DNA of 64,000 nt from Meandrina meandrites (taxonomy: Eukaryota; Cnidaria; Anthozoa; Scleractinia; Meandrinidae): contig OY855912.1 of the NCBI GenBank assembly GCA_963693305.1, positions 4,632,501-4,696,500 on the forward strand, given 5' to 3'. The position numbers and the translations under genes are program-made. The notes beneath the pieces were generated by a model. The model made no database searches, had not been told where the DNA came from, and was given only the letters and a program-made list of their open reading frames with translations. The stretch's first letter is position 1. Each line of letters opens with the position of its first letter. Positions 1 to 11,033 of this stretch are shown piece after piece.

Positions 1-3000
1 AGAAAGAAGGTGCCCTCTTAATAGGAGTTTTCGCTTTATACAAGATGGCAATTCCTTAGATCAACAACAACAAGAAAAACAACTACTATTTTATTTGTAC
101 CCTAAATTAAATTAAATTATAAAATTAACAAAACCAGGAAGAATAAAATCAAATGAGTACATGGCTGTCCGAAATAACCACCATTGGCTAATAAGAAACT
201 GGGCAGCCACCCTTGGTGTTTACATCAGTAATTTATATAGAGGTCAGGTACGTAGAAACATCATAAATGGCAAGTTGCAGTGGCATTACACCGGCCCGGC
301 AGTACAGAAAGCTGTTCGAAATGTTTCGAAATATTGCACACATTACCTATCAGCTGCACTGGGAAGATGAATTGTGAATTGATGGTGAAAGCCAGTTTTG
401 TTCTGCAGCGCAGAAGCACGCGCTCAACTTCGCAAAAAGACCTTTCGAAATGTAGTGTTTCAGTCCAGTTTATCCCGTCGTACAAAACAAACGCATCTTT
501 TACGCCCGGGCTTTTACATCATGCATAATTTATTTAATGATCATATTAGCAGGACGCCAGGCAAGCCAGTCCATTACAATTTACATAACATAGGCACGCA
601 ATGCGTGCACGAGTTATTTTAGGGGACTAGTAGCAAAGAAAACGTTAGCTGATCGGTATTCGATTCTATGTAGTGGGAGAGAATAAGCGTATGTTTAAGA
701 GTGTTGATTCTCGCGTAACAACTTTCTTTGTTACAATCTATAAGCTAAATTGATCACGTGTGAAATGTTAGAACAAACTACAGCAATCAGACACAACTCC
801 AGCTATACTGGAGATATTCAACTGTTTTTTTTTTCTTCATATGGTAACTTAATTGGCTCCTTGTTTGGTTCGACGTAAATACGTCACTCGCTCACCAAGA
901 AAGCGAATGAACCACTGTGACGCCTCAAAGTCTAATTTAATTATTCTGCTATTAACCTTGCCGCCACAGAGTCAACAACAATATTTGAAGGGTTTCCGTA
1001 CCACAAATTTTCTTTTTGTATGAAAGCCCATTAACACACAATATTAAAATGCTGGGAGAGAAACACTTAAACTAAAACTACTCGCACGTGAAAAACAAGA
1101 GTGTTCGTTCGTAACTAAAAATAAAAATACCTCGATATCTATACGACTAGGGTCAAAGAAGGCTAATAGATTAATACCTCCAACTATTTTACATAGGAAA
1201 ATTAGTCCCCCACGACGACTAAGAGGTATTTCTTTGACAAAAAAAAACTCAAAAATACAAATCACGAAGCATTCAGAAAAGTTTGCCCCATAAGATTGTG
1301 TATGATGTCAACTTTTCTTGGAATGATATGCCTACATGAAATTCATCAAAAGCATTTCTACATGTCAATTTTGTTTCACTGACAACAAACCTCCTATTGC
1401 CGTGGCGTGGTTTTATTTCAAATCCCTCATGGTCTGGTGTACATATTTTAGGTTACGTCCCGAAACAGAACGTTAGGATGTTATTTATTTGACTGGCCCC
1501 TTTTTGTATTAAAAATTTCGGTTCCTTGGTGATTTGTGAGCAGTGAGGCCGAGACCAGGCAAATACGCAAAAGTCGCAAGGAAATATTACGGAGTGAATT
1601 TAAGCCGACATATGCCAAAAATTGACTCTTTTGGTTAGGGTATACTGATAAAATACAAATTTAACTGAAACCACGAATTTTAAGGAGCTATAAACAAAGT
1701 TTTCAGAAAAACAAATACACCTTGCTTCGCTTCAACTCCACGTGTTAACGTCCTCCCGCAAGTAGAAGGACAAGACTTAAGATAACGAAAGCACAGGAAT
1801 CAATCAGTCTATCATTTGTGGTGCAAAAAAACCGCATTAAGCATAACGTGGCCGAGAACTTGACCCAGCCGATAACTGGGCCCCATATACTGTATAGGAA
1901 CTTTCCTCGCGTATTCGTTTAGCATTGTGCACAAAAAAAGCAAGCAACTATATTACTCTGGTGTTAATATCACAAACTAGCTTCAAACATGACTCACCGC
2001 GATATGGCTTTCGTTTACTTTTCGCGTTCTTTTGTAATAAGCCTTCTTTCCTTGTTAGCTCTTTGTGGAGAACTGAATGTGATCGGTATACGTTAGTAGC
2101 TTTGTGCATTTTATGAGGCCCTAATTAGTAATTGATATGATAAAAAATTGACATCTGTCAAGGAAGAACATTGTTTTTAAGTAGTTTCCAACTATTGAGA
2201 CCTGCTGGCGCCAGTAGAACCTTCAAACAGAGCGTAGCCAGTTGCATTCATCTTTGGTGGTGTCTTAATATTTACTTAAATGTGAATTTTCTCTTAGTTC
2301 GAAGTACTAAAACGCGCCCAATTGATCAGGGGCTTTCTTTGCTTCAGTGTAGGAATCCTAATTAGTAAAGAAACAACCTGAAATTGACAGCCTTACGACA
2401 TTAAAGTTATTCCTTAAAGGCTAGTTGTAATAACTAGCATTGCTGGCGCGCAATAGAACTGCTTGTAACATATTTACCGCGTTATTATAAACCTGCAAAT
2501 CCACATTTATCATATATGCTTCAGCAAAAGATTTACAGCCAGAGTAAGCATATTAACAATCATTCTTGCATTTTGGAATTCGACAAATACCACAACGCAC
2601 GAATGACGTAGCAGGATTGTCAGTTGTTACTTGGGAAAATAATTGGTTAAGTTAAGTTAAGGAGCTTTTGTTGACATTAGAATTTCTAGAATACAAAATG
2701 TAACCATTTAGAAGCACTTAGTATAAGTAATAAAAAAACGTTAATATCGAGGTAAAGTGCGTTTGAAGAAAATACTTTAGCGAACAGACGTAAACTTGTA
2801 TGGAAATGAATCTCACATGCATGGCGCGCGAAGAAAGGAGACGCGAAAAGAACGGAGACAAGACACGAAAAGAAAGAAGACCAATGTTGGTTGTCTGCCG
2901 AAGGCAAGACCTAGCTTATATAACCGAATCACTTGGTTATATACGTAGTTTTAGGAAATCTGCCTGAAATTAGTTATTTTATTATTATTAGTTATTAGAG

Positions 3001-3080
3001 TTTAAAATAAAACCTTCATATTCTTACTCAGTTATGTATGCTTCAACAAAAGTGCAACAGTCAAAGAGAGTATAAATATA
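1..3080. other. Gene-poor AT-rich region with degenerate repeats
   Basis: No coding region is supported; the short reading frames lack domains and splice context. At 1330-1450 there is one diverged copy of the dispersed repeat seen again at 6.3, 7.5, 8.4 and 10.0 kb (gttTcactgacaacaaac motif). At 2110-2590 a degenerate unit of about 240 bp occurs twice, anchored by CCTAATTAGTAA and GCTGGCGC. Confidence 0.5.
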
Positions 3081-3082
3081 TA

Positions 3083-3265
3083 TGGGTTATTGGCCAAGCA
3101 TGAAGGCAAAATATATATGTTATTTGCCGGCTGGGAGGTCCGTATCGTGAAAAACTGTGACCGAGGTCTTGAAAATGATGCCCGAGGCCGCAGGCCGAGG
3201 GCAGCATTTTCAAGACTGAGGTCACAGTTTTTCACGATACGGACCGACCCAAAGCCGGTAAATAA
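3083..3265. repeat. Palindromic MITE with GGCCGCAGGCCGAGG core
   Basis: The two arms around gcccgaggccgcaggccga are near-perfect inverted repeats extending through gtccgtatcgtgaaaaactg on both sides. The left end (atatgggttattggcc) matches the left end of the element at 6.36 kb, so they belong to related families. Non-autonomous; no coding capacity. Confidence 0.7.
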
Positions 3266-3569
3266 CTTATTTATTTTTTTCTTAATTCGCTAAACTGAAC
3301 CGTACTCACGGAAAAGGTCATCAGAAAGAAAGAGAAAAGTAACTTTAATAATAAAAAAGAAGCACAATGTAGCAGCAAAAGAGAGCAAAAAAAAAAACTC
3401 GAGTCACGAAAGTGAAATTGAATGAAGTTTGTCTGTGTAATTTGGTCGTCTGCACACGGCACAATTTTGCGAGAATTAATTTGACTGTTTTTAATCAAAA
3501 CATCTCATTTTCTTGAATGGTGATAAGCAGTATTCGGTTTTGGGGAAAAGTAGCAGAAAGGCAAAGCGT

Positions 3570-3955
3570 TTAAAAGGATAAATCGCGTCTGTAAACAAGC
3601 GACTTGCAGTAAACCGCATTACGGCGTGAAAATCAGTGCGAATACATAAACAACGATCGACAAACTATAACTTGATTTTGTCAATAAATACAAAAAATAC
3701 CCACCTATTGGAGAACTTCAAGGCCTTTAATTCCGTTACTAAGTTAGCTTTTGAAAGAATCAATCGGGTATGTAAGCCGGCGACTTGCAGGTTAGCGCAA
3801 TGGCGTGAAAATCAGTGCAAATAATGCACAAACAACGATCGACAAACTACGGCCATAAAACTTGTACAACTTGATTTTGTACATAAAGAGAATCAATACT
3901 CGCCTTTTGGAGAACTTCAAGACCTTTAATTCCACTGCTTACTTTTCCTTTCACA
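3570..3955. repeat. Two-copy direct tandem repeat, unit about 190-195 bp
   Basis: Two adjacent copies share gaaaatcagtgcraat, aacaacgatcgacaaacta, ttggagaacttcaag and cctttaattcc in the same order. They have diverged by substitutions and small indels. Confidence 0.7.
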
Positions 3956-4004
3956 TTTACAAGGTTGGTGAGCAATTACATTAATTTGGGGGAGCAAAAC
4001 ATTC

Positions 4005-4245
4005 ATGGGTTCGTTCGTCTCGTCACGCAAAAACTGCCAAACTGCCGGCCCGTTCCGTTGACCGTGGTCAAGATCGGAAAATTCCGCCCGCTCCCGGAAC
4101 CAATCAGATTGCAGGATTCGGTTCATCTTGCCCGCTCACAAGCCAAGAAAATAATAAAGTGAGATATTGGCTAAGTTCTTGGCAAATATCCTGCCACCTT
4201 GACTGAACAAGCTTAGTCAGCGAAGGATTTATTATATAGTAACCA
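4005..4245. repeat. MITE fragments related to the 6.4- and 7.4-kb elements
   Basis: The part ending ggatttattatat at about 4239 matches the right half of the element at 6.36-6.54 kb. The preceding ccgctcccggaaccaatcag block matches the piece at 7.43-7.52 kb. Confidence 0.55.
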
Positions 4246-4269
4246 GAAGGAGGCCAAAGACAGTAAATG

Positions 4270-4335
4270 TGTTTATTTGTTTGTTTGTTTGTTTGTTTGT
4301 TTGTTTGTTTATTTCTTCGTTTGTTTGTTTGTTGG
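4270..4335. repeat. (TTTG)n microsatellite
   Basis: An imperfect run of TTTG tetranucleotides with a few interruptions. Confidence 0.9.
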
Positions 4336-4613
4336 TCACCGTCCGTGGCTCAGAAATGTCTGTGCTTAAGCTCTGTAATCTTGAAAGCAAATCGCTTTCG
4401 GTCGGATTGTATCATGTATTACACAAAACCTAAACGATTGTTGCCTCGGGTAATTCAGTTATTCAGGAACCGAGCAATGTGTTTTACTTGTGAATAAACG
4501 TCGTTTTGGGTCAGAAACTCTTCTGGTCAAGTGACTTACCGTCGATTGCAATCTAGCCGTGAACGCACGCGCTAAAAACATGTTTTCACGTGACGTCAAA
4601 CGTCTGCGTTTCA

Positions 4614-5866
4614 GGTGTCAAACCAAGGTTATGATGGAGCAGCCAACATGGCAGGAGTCCACCGAGGCGTTCAGACCATCATAAGGCAGAGTATCCCCGA
4701 TGCTGTCTATGTTCATTGCAAGGCTCACTCCTTAAACTTGGCTAATGGCCATGCATGTAAGGAGCCTTTGGTATGGAACATGATCGGCACACTACAGCAG
4801 ATCGCATTTGCGCTTGATTATTCTGCCAAACGCCTGCTAGTATTTCAGGATGCTTTGTCTCAAGACATTATAACAAAAGGAGAGATGGAAAGGCGATCAA
4901 AGCTCAGAACATTGTGTGAGATGCGTTGGGCTAGTAGAGCTGACTCACTTTATACATTCCGTTTCGCATTTCCAGTTGTAGCTCAAGCACTACGGAATCT
5001 GTCAGGAGATGGAGACTCTAAGGCCAGAGGGTATCTGTGCTCTATCAAGCAGTTCGATTTTATAATTGCACTTTGCGCCGCAGAACATGACCTGGTCAAT
5101 ACAGTTGCCTTGTCCAATATGCTCCAAGGAAAAAGCATCAACTTATTAGAAACATTGAAGGAAGCGAGGGTACTGATAAATGTAATCACAGAAGAAAGAA
5201 ATGACCCGATGGTTTGGGACGCTCTTTATGAGCGCGCAGAGGGAATGGCAGCCGAACAGTGGCATAGAACCAAGCATGCCGCGATGAGCTGTAGCCCAAC
5301 AACACCGCGTTAATGTTCCAGCAGACACGCCCAAGCAGTACTGGCGCAGAGCTGTTTACTTACCACTTGTGGATCACACGGTACAAGAGTTGAACGACAG
5401 GTTGCTGTGTCATAATGATCGATTTCTAGGTCAATATCTGTTATCATCAAATGTCTCCACCGCCAGCAGAGAAGTGCTTGATAAGGTCCACGAAACTTAC
5501 CGGGGCGATCTTTCTGACAAGGTTGTCTAAGACAATGAAGTTATACGATGGAAGACAAAGTGGGCACATACTCTGGAGAAACCCAATGGTCTGGTGGAGA
5601 CAATCGAGACCACGAACGAAGTCTTGTACCCAAACGTAACAACAGTTCTTACGATTCTTCTTACAATGCCAGTGTCAACTGCGACGCCAGAGCGGCCATT
5701 TAGCGTCATGAGAAGAGTCAAGAGCTACATGCGTTCAACTATGAAAACTGAGCAGCTCTCCGCTCTGGCGCTTATGCATGCTTATAGAGACACTCCGATC
5801 GACACTGACATTGTAATACGGGAGTTTTGCGCTAAAAAGAACAGAAGGCTAGCTTTTGAATTGTAA
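4614..5866 (+). pseudogene. hAT-family transposase remnant (ZMYM1-like type)
   Basis: It begins with NQGYDGAANMAGVHRGVQ and VHCKAHSLNLAN, which are hallmarks of the RNase-H-like core of the hAT transposases related to ZMYM1-type proteins. It ends with the dimerisation domain (STATPERPFSVMRRVKSYMR). A frameshift near 5305 and an in-frame TAA near 5528 break the frame; reading across them gives a continuous family-like protein. The N-terminal zinc-finger part is missing. It is an inactive relic. Confidence 0.8.
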
Positions 5867-6361
5867 TCATGCATCGTAACTTTGTGTCAGGTTTGCAACT
5901 TTTGAGTTCATTTGTCTTCAGAAATTGAGGCTATTTCAGTGTAGCGCATATATTGCCTTATTATTACATTATGGAATATTTACCGAATGCGGCGACTTTA
6001 AAAGTGAAGAAATACACGGACGTTTCCTGAAAACATATGCATGTTCCAATGTAATAAATAATACAAACAGTTATAAGTTTTTAGACACAGGAATGCAAAA
6101 CAAAAATAAAAACGGGCGATTCAGAGGGTGATATAAAAACAAACTCCCCTTACAGCTCGTGCATACGGCGCTCGGAGCTCAGCGCTCACATCATTTCTTC
6201 GAAGTCAAACTTTTTTCTATCACTGACTTTTTGCGTACCGCTTAAAATTGTCTAGGAACGCCCCTGGAGTCGCTATGCTTTGAATTTTGGGTGGCTGTGT
6301 TAGTCACAAGACGCGAGTGATGATGAATCATTCTTACTTCTAATAACATACATCAAAAGTA
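5867..6361. other. Non-coding stretch after the hAT remnant
   Basis: No gene is seen. From about 6290 it carries the dispersed repeat start gtggctgtgttagtc, also found at 8345, which is then interrupted by the palindromic MITE. Confidence 0.45.
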
Positions 6362-6387
6362 TTCCATATGGGTTATTGACCAAGCGT

Positions 6388-6420
<33 letters not shown>

Positions 6421-6431
6421 TTTTTTGCGTG

Positions 6432-6464
<33 letters not shown>

Positions 6465-6541
6465 CACGCAAAAAAAGAACGAGGCCAATATCCTGCCATC
6501 TTGACCGAACAAGCTTGGTCAATAAAGGATTTATTATATGA
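6362..6541. repeat. Palindromic MITE (TTGACCAAGC ends)
   Basis: Two long arms meet at gaccgagacgaagtcgaggtc. The outer arms read ttattgaccaagc ... gcttggtcaataa, with shared gtcaagatggc and ggatattggcc blocks. It is inserted in the dispersed repeat that starts at 6290. Confidence 0.75.
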
Positions 6542-6659
6542 CTTTTTCGAGCACTGAAAAGGAAACCAGTTACATGCACAATCAATGGCGCACGCTAAAT
6601 CATTTCATAGGTTTAAAAGTTTAGTGAGTGACTGTCAAATTCTTGAATGAATCGAGACG

Positions 6660-7180
6660 AAGTAAAACGATGCGACAACAGCGAAATTCACCTCATTTCA
6701 ACCCCCAAAAGGATATTTAAATGGCTTAAATTTGCGAAACAACGTTGAGTTTGAAGCCTTAAAAGAAGAATGTTCATTCCATCTGGCCACCAGCTTTTGA
6801 TTGTTGGACGTTTTGCAGAGTATTTGCTCGCTTCTGGCACTTTAGTGGTGCAAACCTGCGGTGACATACACGAGCTGAATATTGAAATTGTAATTGTTGA
6901 AAGCGTTTGGGATTTTAATACCACTTTACCGGAAAAGCTTGAACTTTTCTACATCATTAATTTAAATGCTCGACTCACCCATACTCGACGTGGGCGTTAG
7001 AGGCTTCGTGGAAAAGATGTTAGGTTCGCCGTGCCGTCCGCTTACTTCCATTTTTGAAGATGTTACCGACAAACGACAAGTTTGCAGAGCACTTAATTCT
7101 TCAGGTATGTCACTGACTTCAGTCTCTCCCTTTTCCGCCAAAGCTGATATCATGTCTTCCAGTCGCTTTGCGTTTTAATT
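6660..7180. other. Open stretches of uncertain coding value
   Basis: On the minus strand, 7195-6960 is open and reads AKRLEDMISALAEKGETEVS, then a Ser/Thr/Pro-rich part. It looks protein-like in composition but is bounded by stops, matches no family I know, and has no clear splice partners. It could be a relic exon or a transposon gene fragment. Confidence 0.25.
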
Positions 7181-7432
7181 TTTGTATCAGCTGGTTTTTG
7201 CGGCAAAATAAAATTCACGAATTTCGTTAATTAATATTTGTAGTTTAATTTGTTTGCTCTCAATCGCTTCAGGACCTATTTCTTTGTTGTCGGACTTCCT
7301 TTTGCTAGAAATAGACAGGAAATCTTTGTGTTAATTCGGAAAATAGTTTCATAACGAAAATTTACGACGAAAAGCTTTTTCAAGTAGTGTCGGTAAAAGT
7401 TTTTTTCGCTTGCAGGAACACAGCGGGCGATC

Positions 7433-7470
7433 CCGAGCGGTCAAGATGGCTCCATCTTGACCGCTCGGGT
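7433..7470. repeat. Short inverted repeat, hairpin-forming
   Basis: cccgagcggtcaagatgg is followed at once by its inverted copy ccatcttgaccgctcggg with a two-base centre. A third, partial copy (catcttgaccgctc) follows at 7497, so it is the central part of a MITE family. Confidence 0.75.
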
Positions 7471-7514
7471 AGCCAATCAGAGCACGAGATTCGCTTCATC
7501 TTGACCGCTCAAGG

Positions 7515-10000
7515 AGCTAGTCATATAATAATACATGTTCATATTGCTTCAATGTCAACAAACTTTCAAGGTCATTGCGGGCGTTTGCTTCGCCTAGTAC
7601 ATATATTAAGTTACGTCTCGAAACAGATGGATGAAAAAATTTTCCTTTGGCTGGTCTCTATTCCAATACTTTATAATCATAGTTCACGTAAAACGAGAAC
7701 CAGCTTTTGTCAGCCAGCTAAGTTCAAATATAATATATATGGAAATTGCTCGACCAGTGGGAGCTAAAACCTGTTTCAAGCAATTGTCTGAGACACCTGC
7801 AGGTAAGCAAAAGTAAGATAATTATGAATTCGGGATATTGAGAGTTTTAACGTTTAAAAACGTTTTTTTCCTTCGATCGCTTTCTTAACAGTGGCATTTG
7901 TACTTATAAATTTACGACAAATGCTTTTAATAAGAGAAACTGAAAACGCAAAAGCTACTGTGAAATAAATACTGGAAGTTGAGTTGCGCCCCAATAAAAT
8001 GGAATCGTATCGTTATTGGAAGAGGCTTCCTAAATATGACTGATTAATTCACTGAAGACTTGGTATTAATAACGGGGTTATTATCTTTGGTGGAATATTT
8101 TCCACCACCTTTTTTTTTCTAGATAAAGAAAATTGTGCCGCCTTCTTTGACCTAAGAAAGGAAGTCGAGAGAGTGGCCAACAAGTTAGATACATTATCCA
8201 AATAAACTCGCTGCATTGAAGTGATCCGTTTGAAAAAGAACAATTGTCATTTTTTTATTGTTGAATATTTCCTACCTTTTCCTTGGAGGGTTATGGACTT
8301 TCTTCAAGTTCTCGTACTGAATAGCGCGTGTCGCTTTGTTTGAGGTGGCTGTGTTAGTCAAAAGACACAAGTGATGATGAATCATTCTTATATCTAATAA
8401 CATGCATGAAATGCATTCCTACATGTTCATATTGTTTCACTGGCAACAAAAACACAACTGTCATGGCTGCTTTTATTTTCAAATCCCACCCAAGGCCTGT
8501 CACATAATTTAATGTCTCGAAGCAGATGAATGGAAGGTTATTCCTTCGATTCGCCCCTATTAAACTTGAATTCTTTATCGTAGTTTACTTGGAAAAAGAA
8601 CCTAGCTTAGTAAGTCTTGTAAACTGGTTCAAAGATAACATAAAAGGAAGATGCTAGACCAATTCGATCCAAAACGTATTTTCAATAAAGAATTATTTGA
8701 TCGGGGATGGAAGCGGAATCATGAATCATGAATCATAGCTACTGTAAAATTGGTAGGAATCATGAATCTTCGTGTTTAAAACTTGGGAATCATGAATAAC
8801 GAGAGATGGCTAAAAGAGTTATGAATAACAAATGAATATGCTTCCATCGATATTAGAGGCGTGTGAATATATAATGCAAATACGAAACTTCTTAATAGTT
8901 ATATCATAGAAATGGCCGAAAATAGCATTTTCGAGCGTCCAATTTTCACAATTTTCTGGGGGAGCATGCCTCCAGACCCCCCCCCCCCCCCCCCCCCTTT
9001 CAGGAAAACACTGAAAGCGCGATTCAAATCTTCATCCCTCACCTATCAACTTGACCGTGATAATGTATATGTTACACACAGTGAAACAATTTTCAAAACT
9101 GGATGAAAACAATGACAAATGAATCATGAATATCGAATGAAATTTTTGAATGAATCACGAATCATTGAGGTAAAACAAAGCAGGAATCATGAATATTCAA
9201 AGTCTAATGATTCCGCTTCCACCGATATTTGAGAAACACCAGTTGGTAAGCGAAGGATAATTCTGATAAGTGGCGGAATATTGATAGTTTAACGTTATTG
9301 ACATTTGTGTTTTTAACTTTAAGAAAATTACATTTAATCTGAGAAACTGAAATCGCGAAAGCTACTGTGAAATAAACACTGGAACTATTTCACAATTACT
9401 TTTGAGGGTTCCTGGGAAATAACAGTGTGAAACAGTTGTGGCGTCATTATCTTCTTGGTAGAGTTCTTAAACGTTTTGAGTGTATTGTTGTTTTAAAAAT
9501 CGTTTTGGCATCGAGAGTTTAAAACACCTCTTTAAAATAAACAGTTTCAGGTTGAATCAGCGATCGTCTGCCAAACTGTTACATTTTAAATACGTTCAAC
9601 TCCTTCTTGAAAAACTAGCGTGTCTACTATGGTCAACTGCAAGTATAGTTTAAACAATATGCATGTGATACTACCCAGAGTAATGCACAAAATATCAATG
9701 ACTTTCTTGCATTTATACCAGCGCTTCCTTAAGTGTGGCGAAGGGAAATGCAACCAATGTTTTTTGTATAATCTTTTTAACCCCTTAGCTTTGAGTTCTT
9801 GTCTTAAATAATGAAAAATCGGCATTTCAAAAGCTAAGAAAGCAAGTCGAGTGAGCGACCCTCCAGTGAGGAATTTCCTCCGAATCAAATCGCTGCACTG
9901 TCGTGATGGGTTTAAATAGAACCATTGCTTTGTTTTGTTTTGTTGTTGAGTTTTCCTACCTTTTCCTTGAATATTCTGATAGATGAGATCGCGAAGATAC
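7515..10000. repeat. Degenerate tandem duplication of a non-coding unit
   Basis: Two successive units share landmarks in the same order: tacatgttcatattg, gtctcgaaRcagatg, GAGACACC/GAAACACC followed by ggtaagc, tgaaataaa-ctgga, cgctgca, and cctaccttttcctt. The second copy is longer because a MITE split it. The start of a third unit is seen at 10030. The family is unknown. Confidence 0.6.
8701..9225. mobile_element. MITE with ggaagcggaatcat ends and 7-bp target duplication
   Basis: The terminal inverted repeats (tggaagcggaatcat) are flanked by TATTTGA on both sides. The uninterrupted tandem copy near 7785 serves as an empty site. The interior holds many gaatcatgaat motifs and a poly-C run. The target duplication length would suit a hAT-like source, but the family is uncertain. 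Confidence 0.75.
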
Positions 10001-10104
10001 TTCCTTCAAGACCTGTTTATGAAAGGCGGCATACATCAAAAGCATTCCTTCATGTTGACATTGTTTCACTGACAACAAAACCGCCAAGGACATTATGTGC
10101 CGTA

Positions 10105-10205
10105 ATTAACCTAGCCTCCCACGCAGTCGTTTTTAGGGGAGATCGGATTGCACTCGCTCCCCACAAACGCCTGCTCAACCGAGAGCAACATTCCTTTCCG
10201 CCGCT
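10105..10205. repeat. Repeat block with inverted partner at 16.7-16.82 kb
   Basis: About 95 bases (cctcccacgcagtcgttttt ... cgcctgctcaa) recur in reverse orientation at 16717-16822 with only a few differences. Each block is itself weakly palindromic (cagtcgtttttaggggag / ctccccacaaacgcctg). Confidence 0.75.
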
Positions 10206-10443
10206 AAGCCAATCAAATTTTACCTACCAATATCTGGTAGGTTGACCTTGACCGCACGACGCTGTTCGTTCGCGGGGCGAGATCAAAACAACATGTGTAT
10301 GCATGGTTTCGACAGATAAGAGCTATAAACTCACAAGTTTAGGATTTATCACTAAATTCATTTCCGATACACAATTTCAGAATTTGCAAATGGGAAAAGA
10401 AAAGCAATGTTTTCGTTAATAGCAGTAAATCGCTTGTGCATGT

Positions 10444-10745
10444 TTGTCAAGCTTTGCCTTCAATGTTCATCGACAGTCTCACCGATTCTTTGGATCGCGT
10501 TGTGCGTTTTCTCCTCTTGTAAATTTGATGAGGGAACAAGTCAAGTCTTTGTCAAGTATTGGTTTATCTGTAGTAAGTCTGAGCGATTTGAAGAAAGTAG
10601 AGGCGGAAAAAGTACTGGGAAAAGCAGCACATTCGGTTGTGTTTGACAAGCGACAGCCGGAAATATGCCTGCGTTCGCAGGCTATAGTGAACAGTGAAAC
10701 GGAAACATTTTTCCAACGTCAAAAGACCCTCCTAGGTACTATAAA
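10444..10745 (+). pseudogene. RecQ-helicase-like fragment
   Basis: The frame contains SPLVNLMREQVKSLSSIGL, which resembles the SPL-x-(S/A)LM-x-DQV motif of RecQ-type helicases, followed by VVSLSDLK. No Walker A or DEAH box is visible and the rest has decayed. Such fragments may come from a mobile element carrying a helicase or a retroposed copy. Family-level call only. Confidence 0.45.
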
Positions 10746-10860
10746 TGATGGTAGCTCAGGAAAGCACGAAAAGCTACCCTTTGAATCAAAACTCGGCTTT
10801 TATATTTTAGACTTTTCAGACCGAATGCAAAATCATTATAATTCACCGTGCGCAGTTGAT

Positions 10861-10891
<31 letters not shown>

Positions 10892-11033
10892 TTTTTTACT
10901 TTCCTGTTTACACTATACTTACAATTAAACGAACAATACTAACGACAAGAAAATGTAATTACAACACTAACGACTGCATTCACTATTTTCGCACTTATTT
11001 ACTACTTACTGCTGGTTTACATTTTATTAAAGA

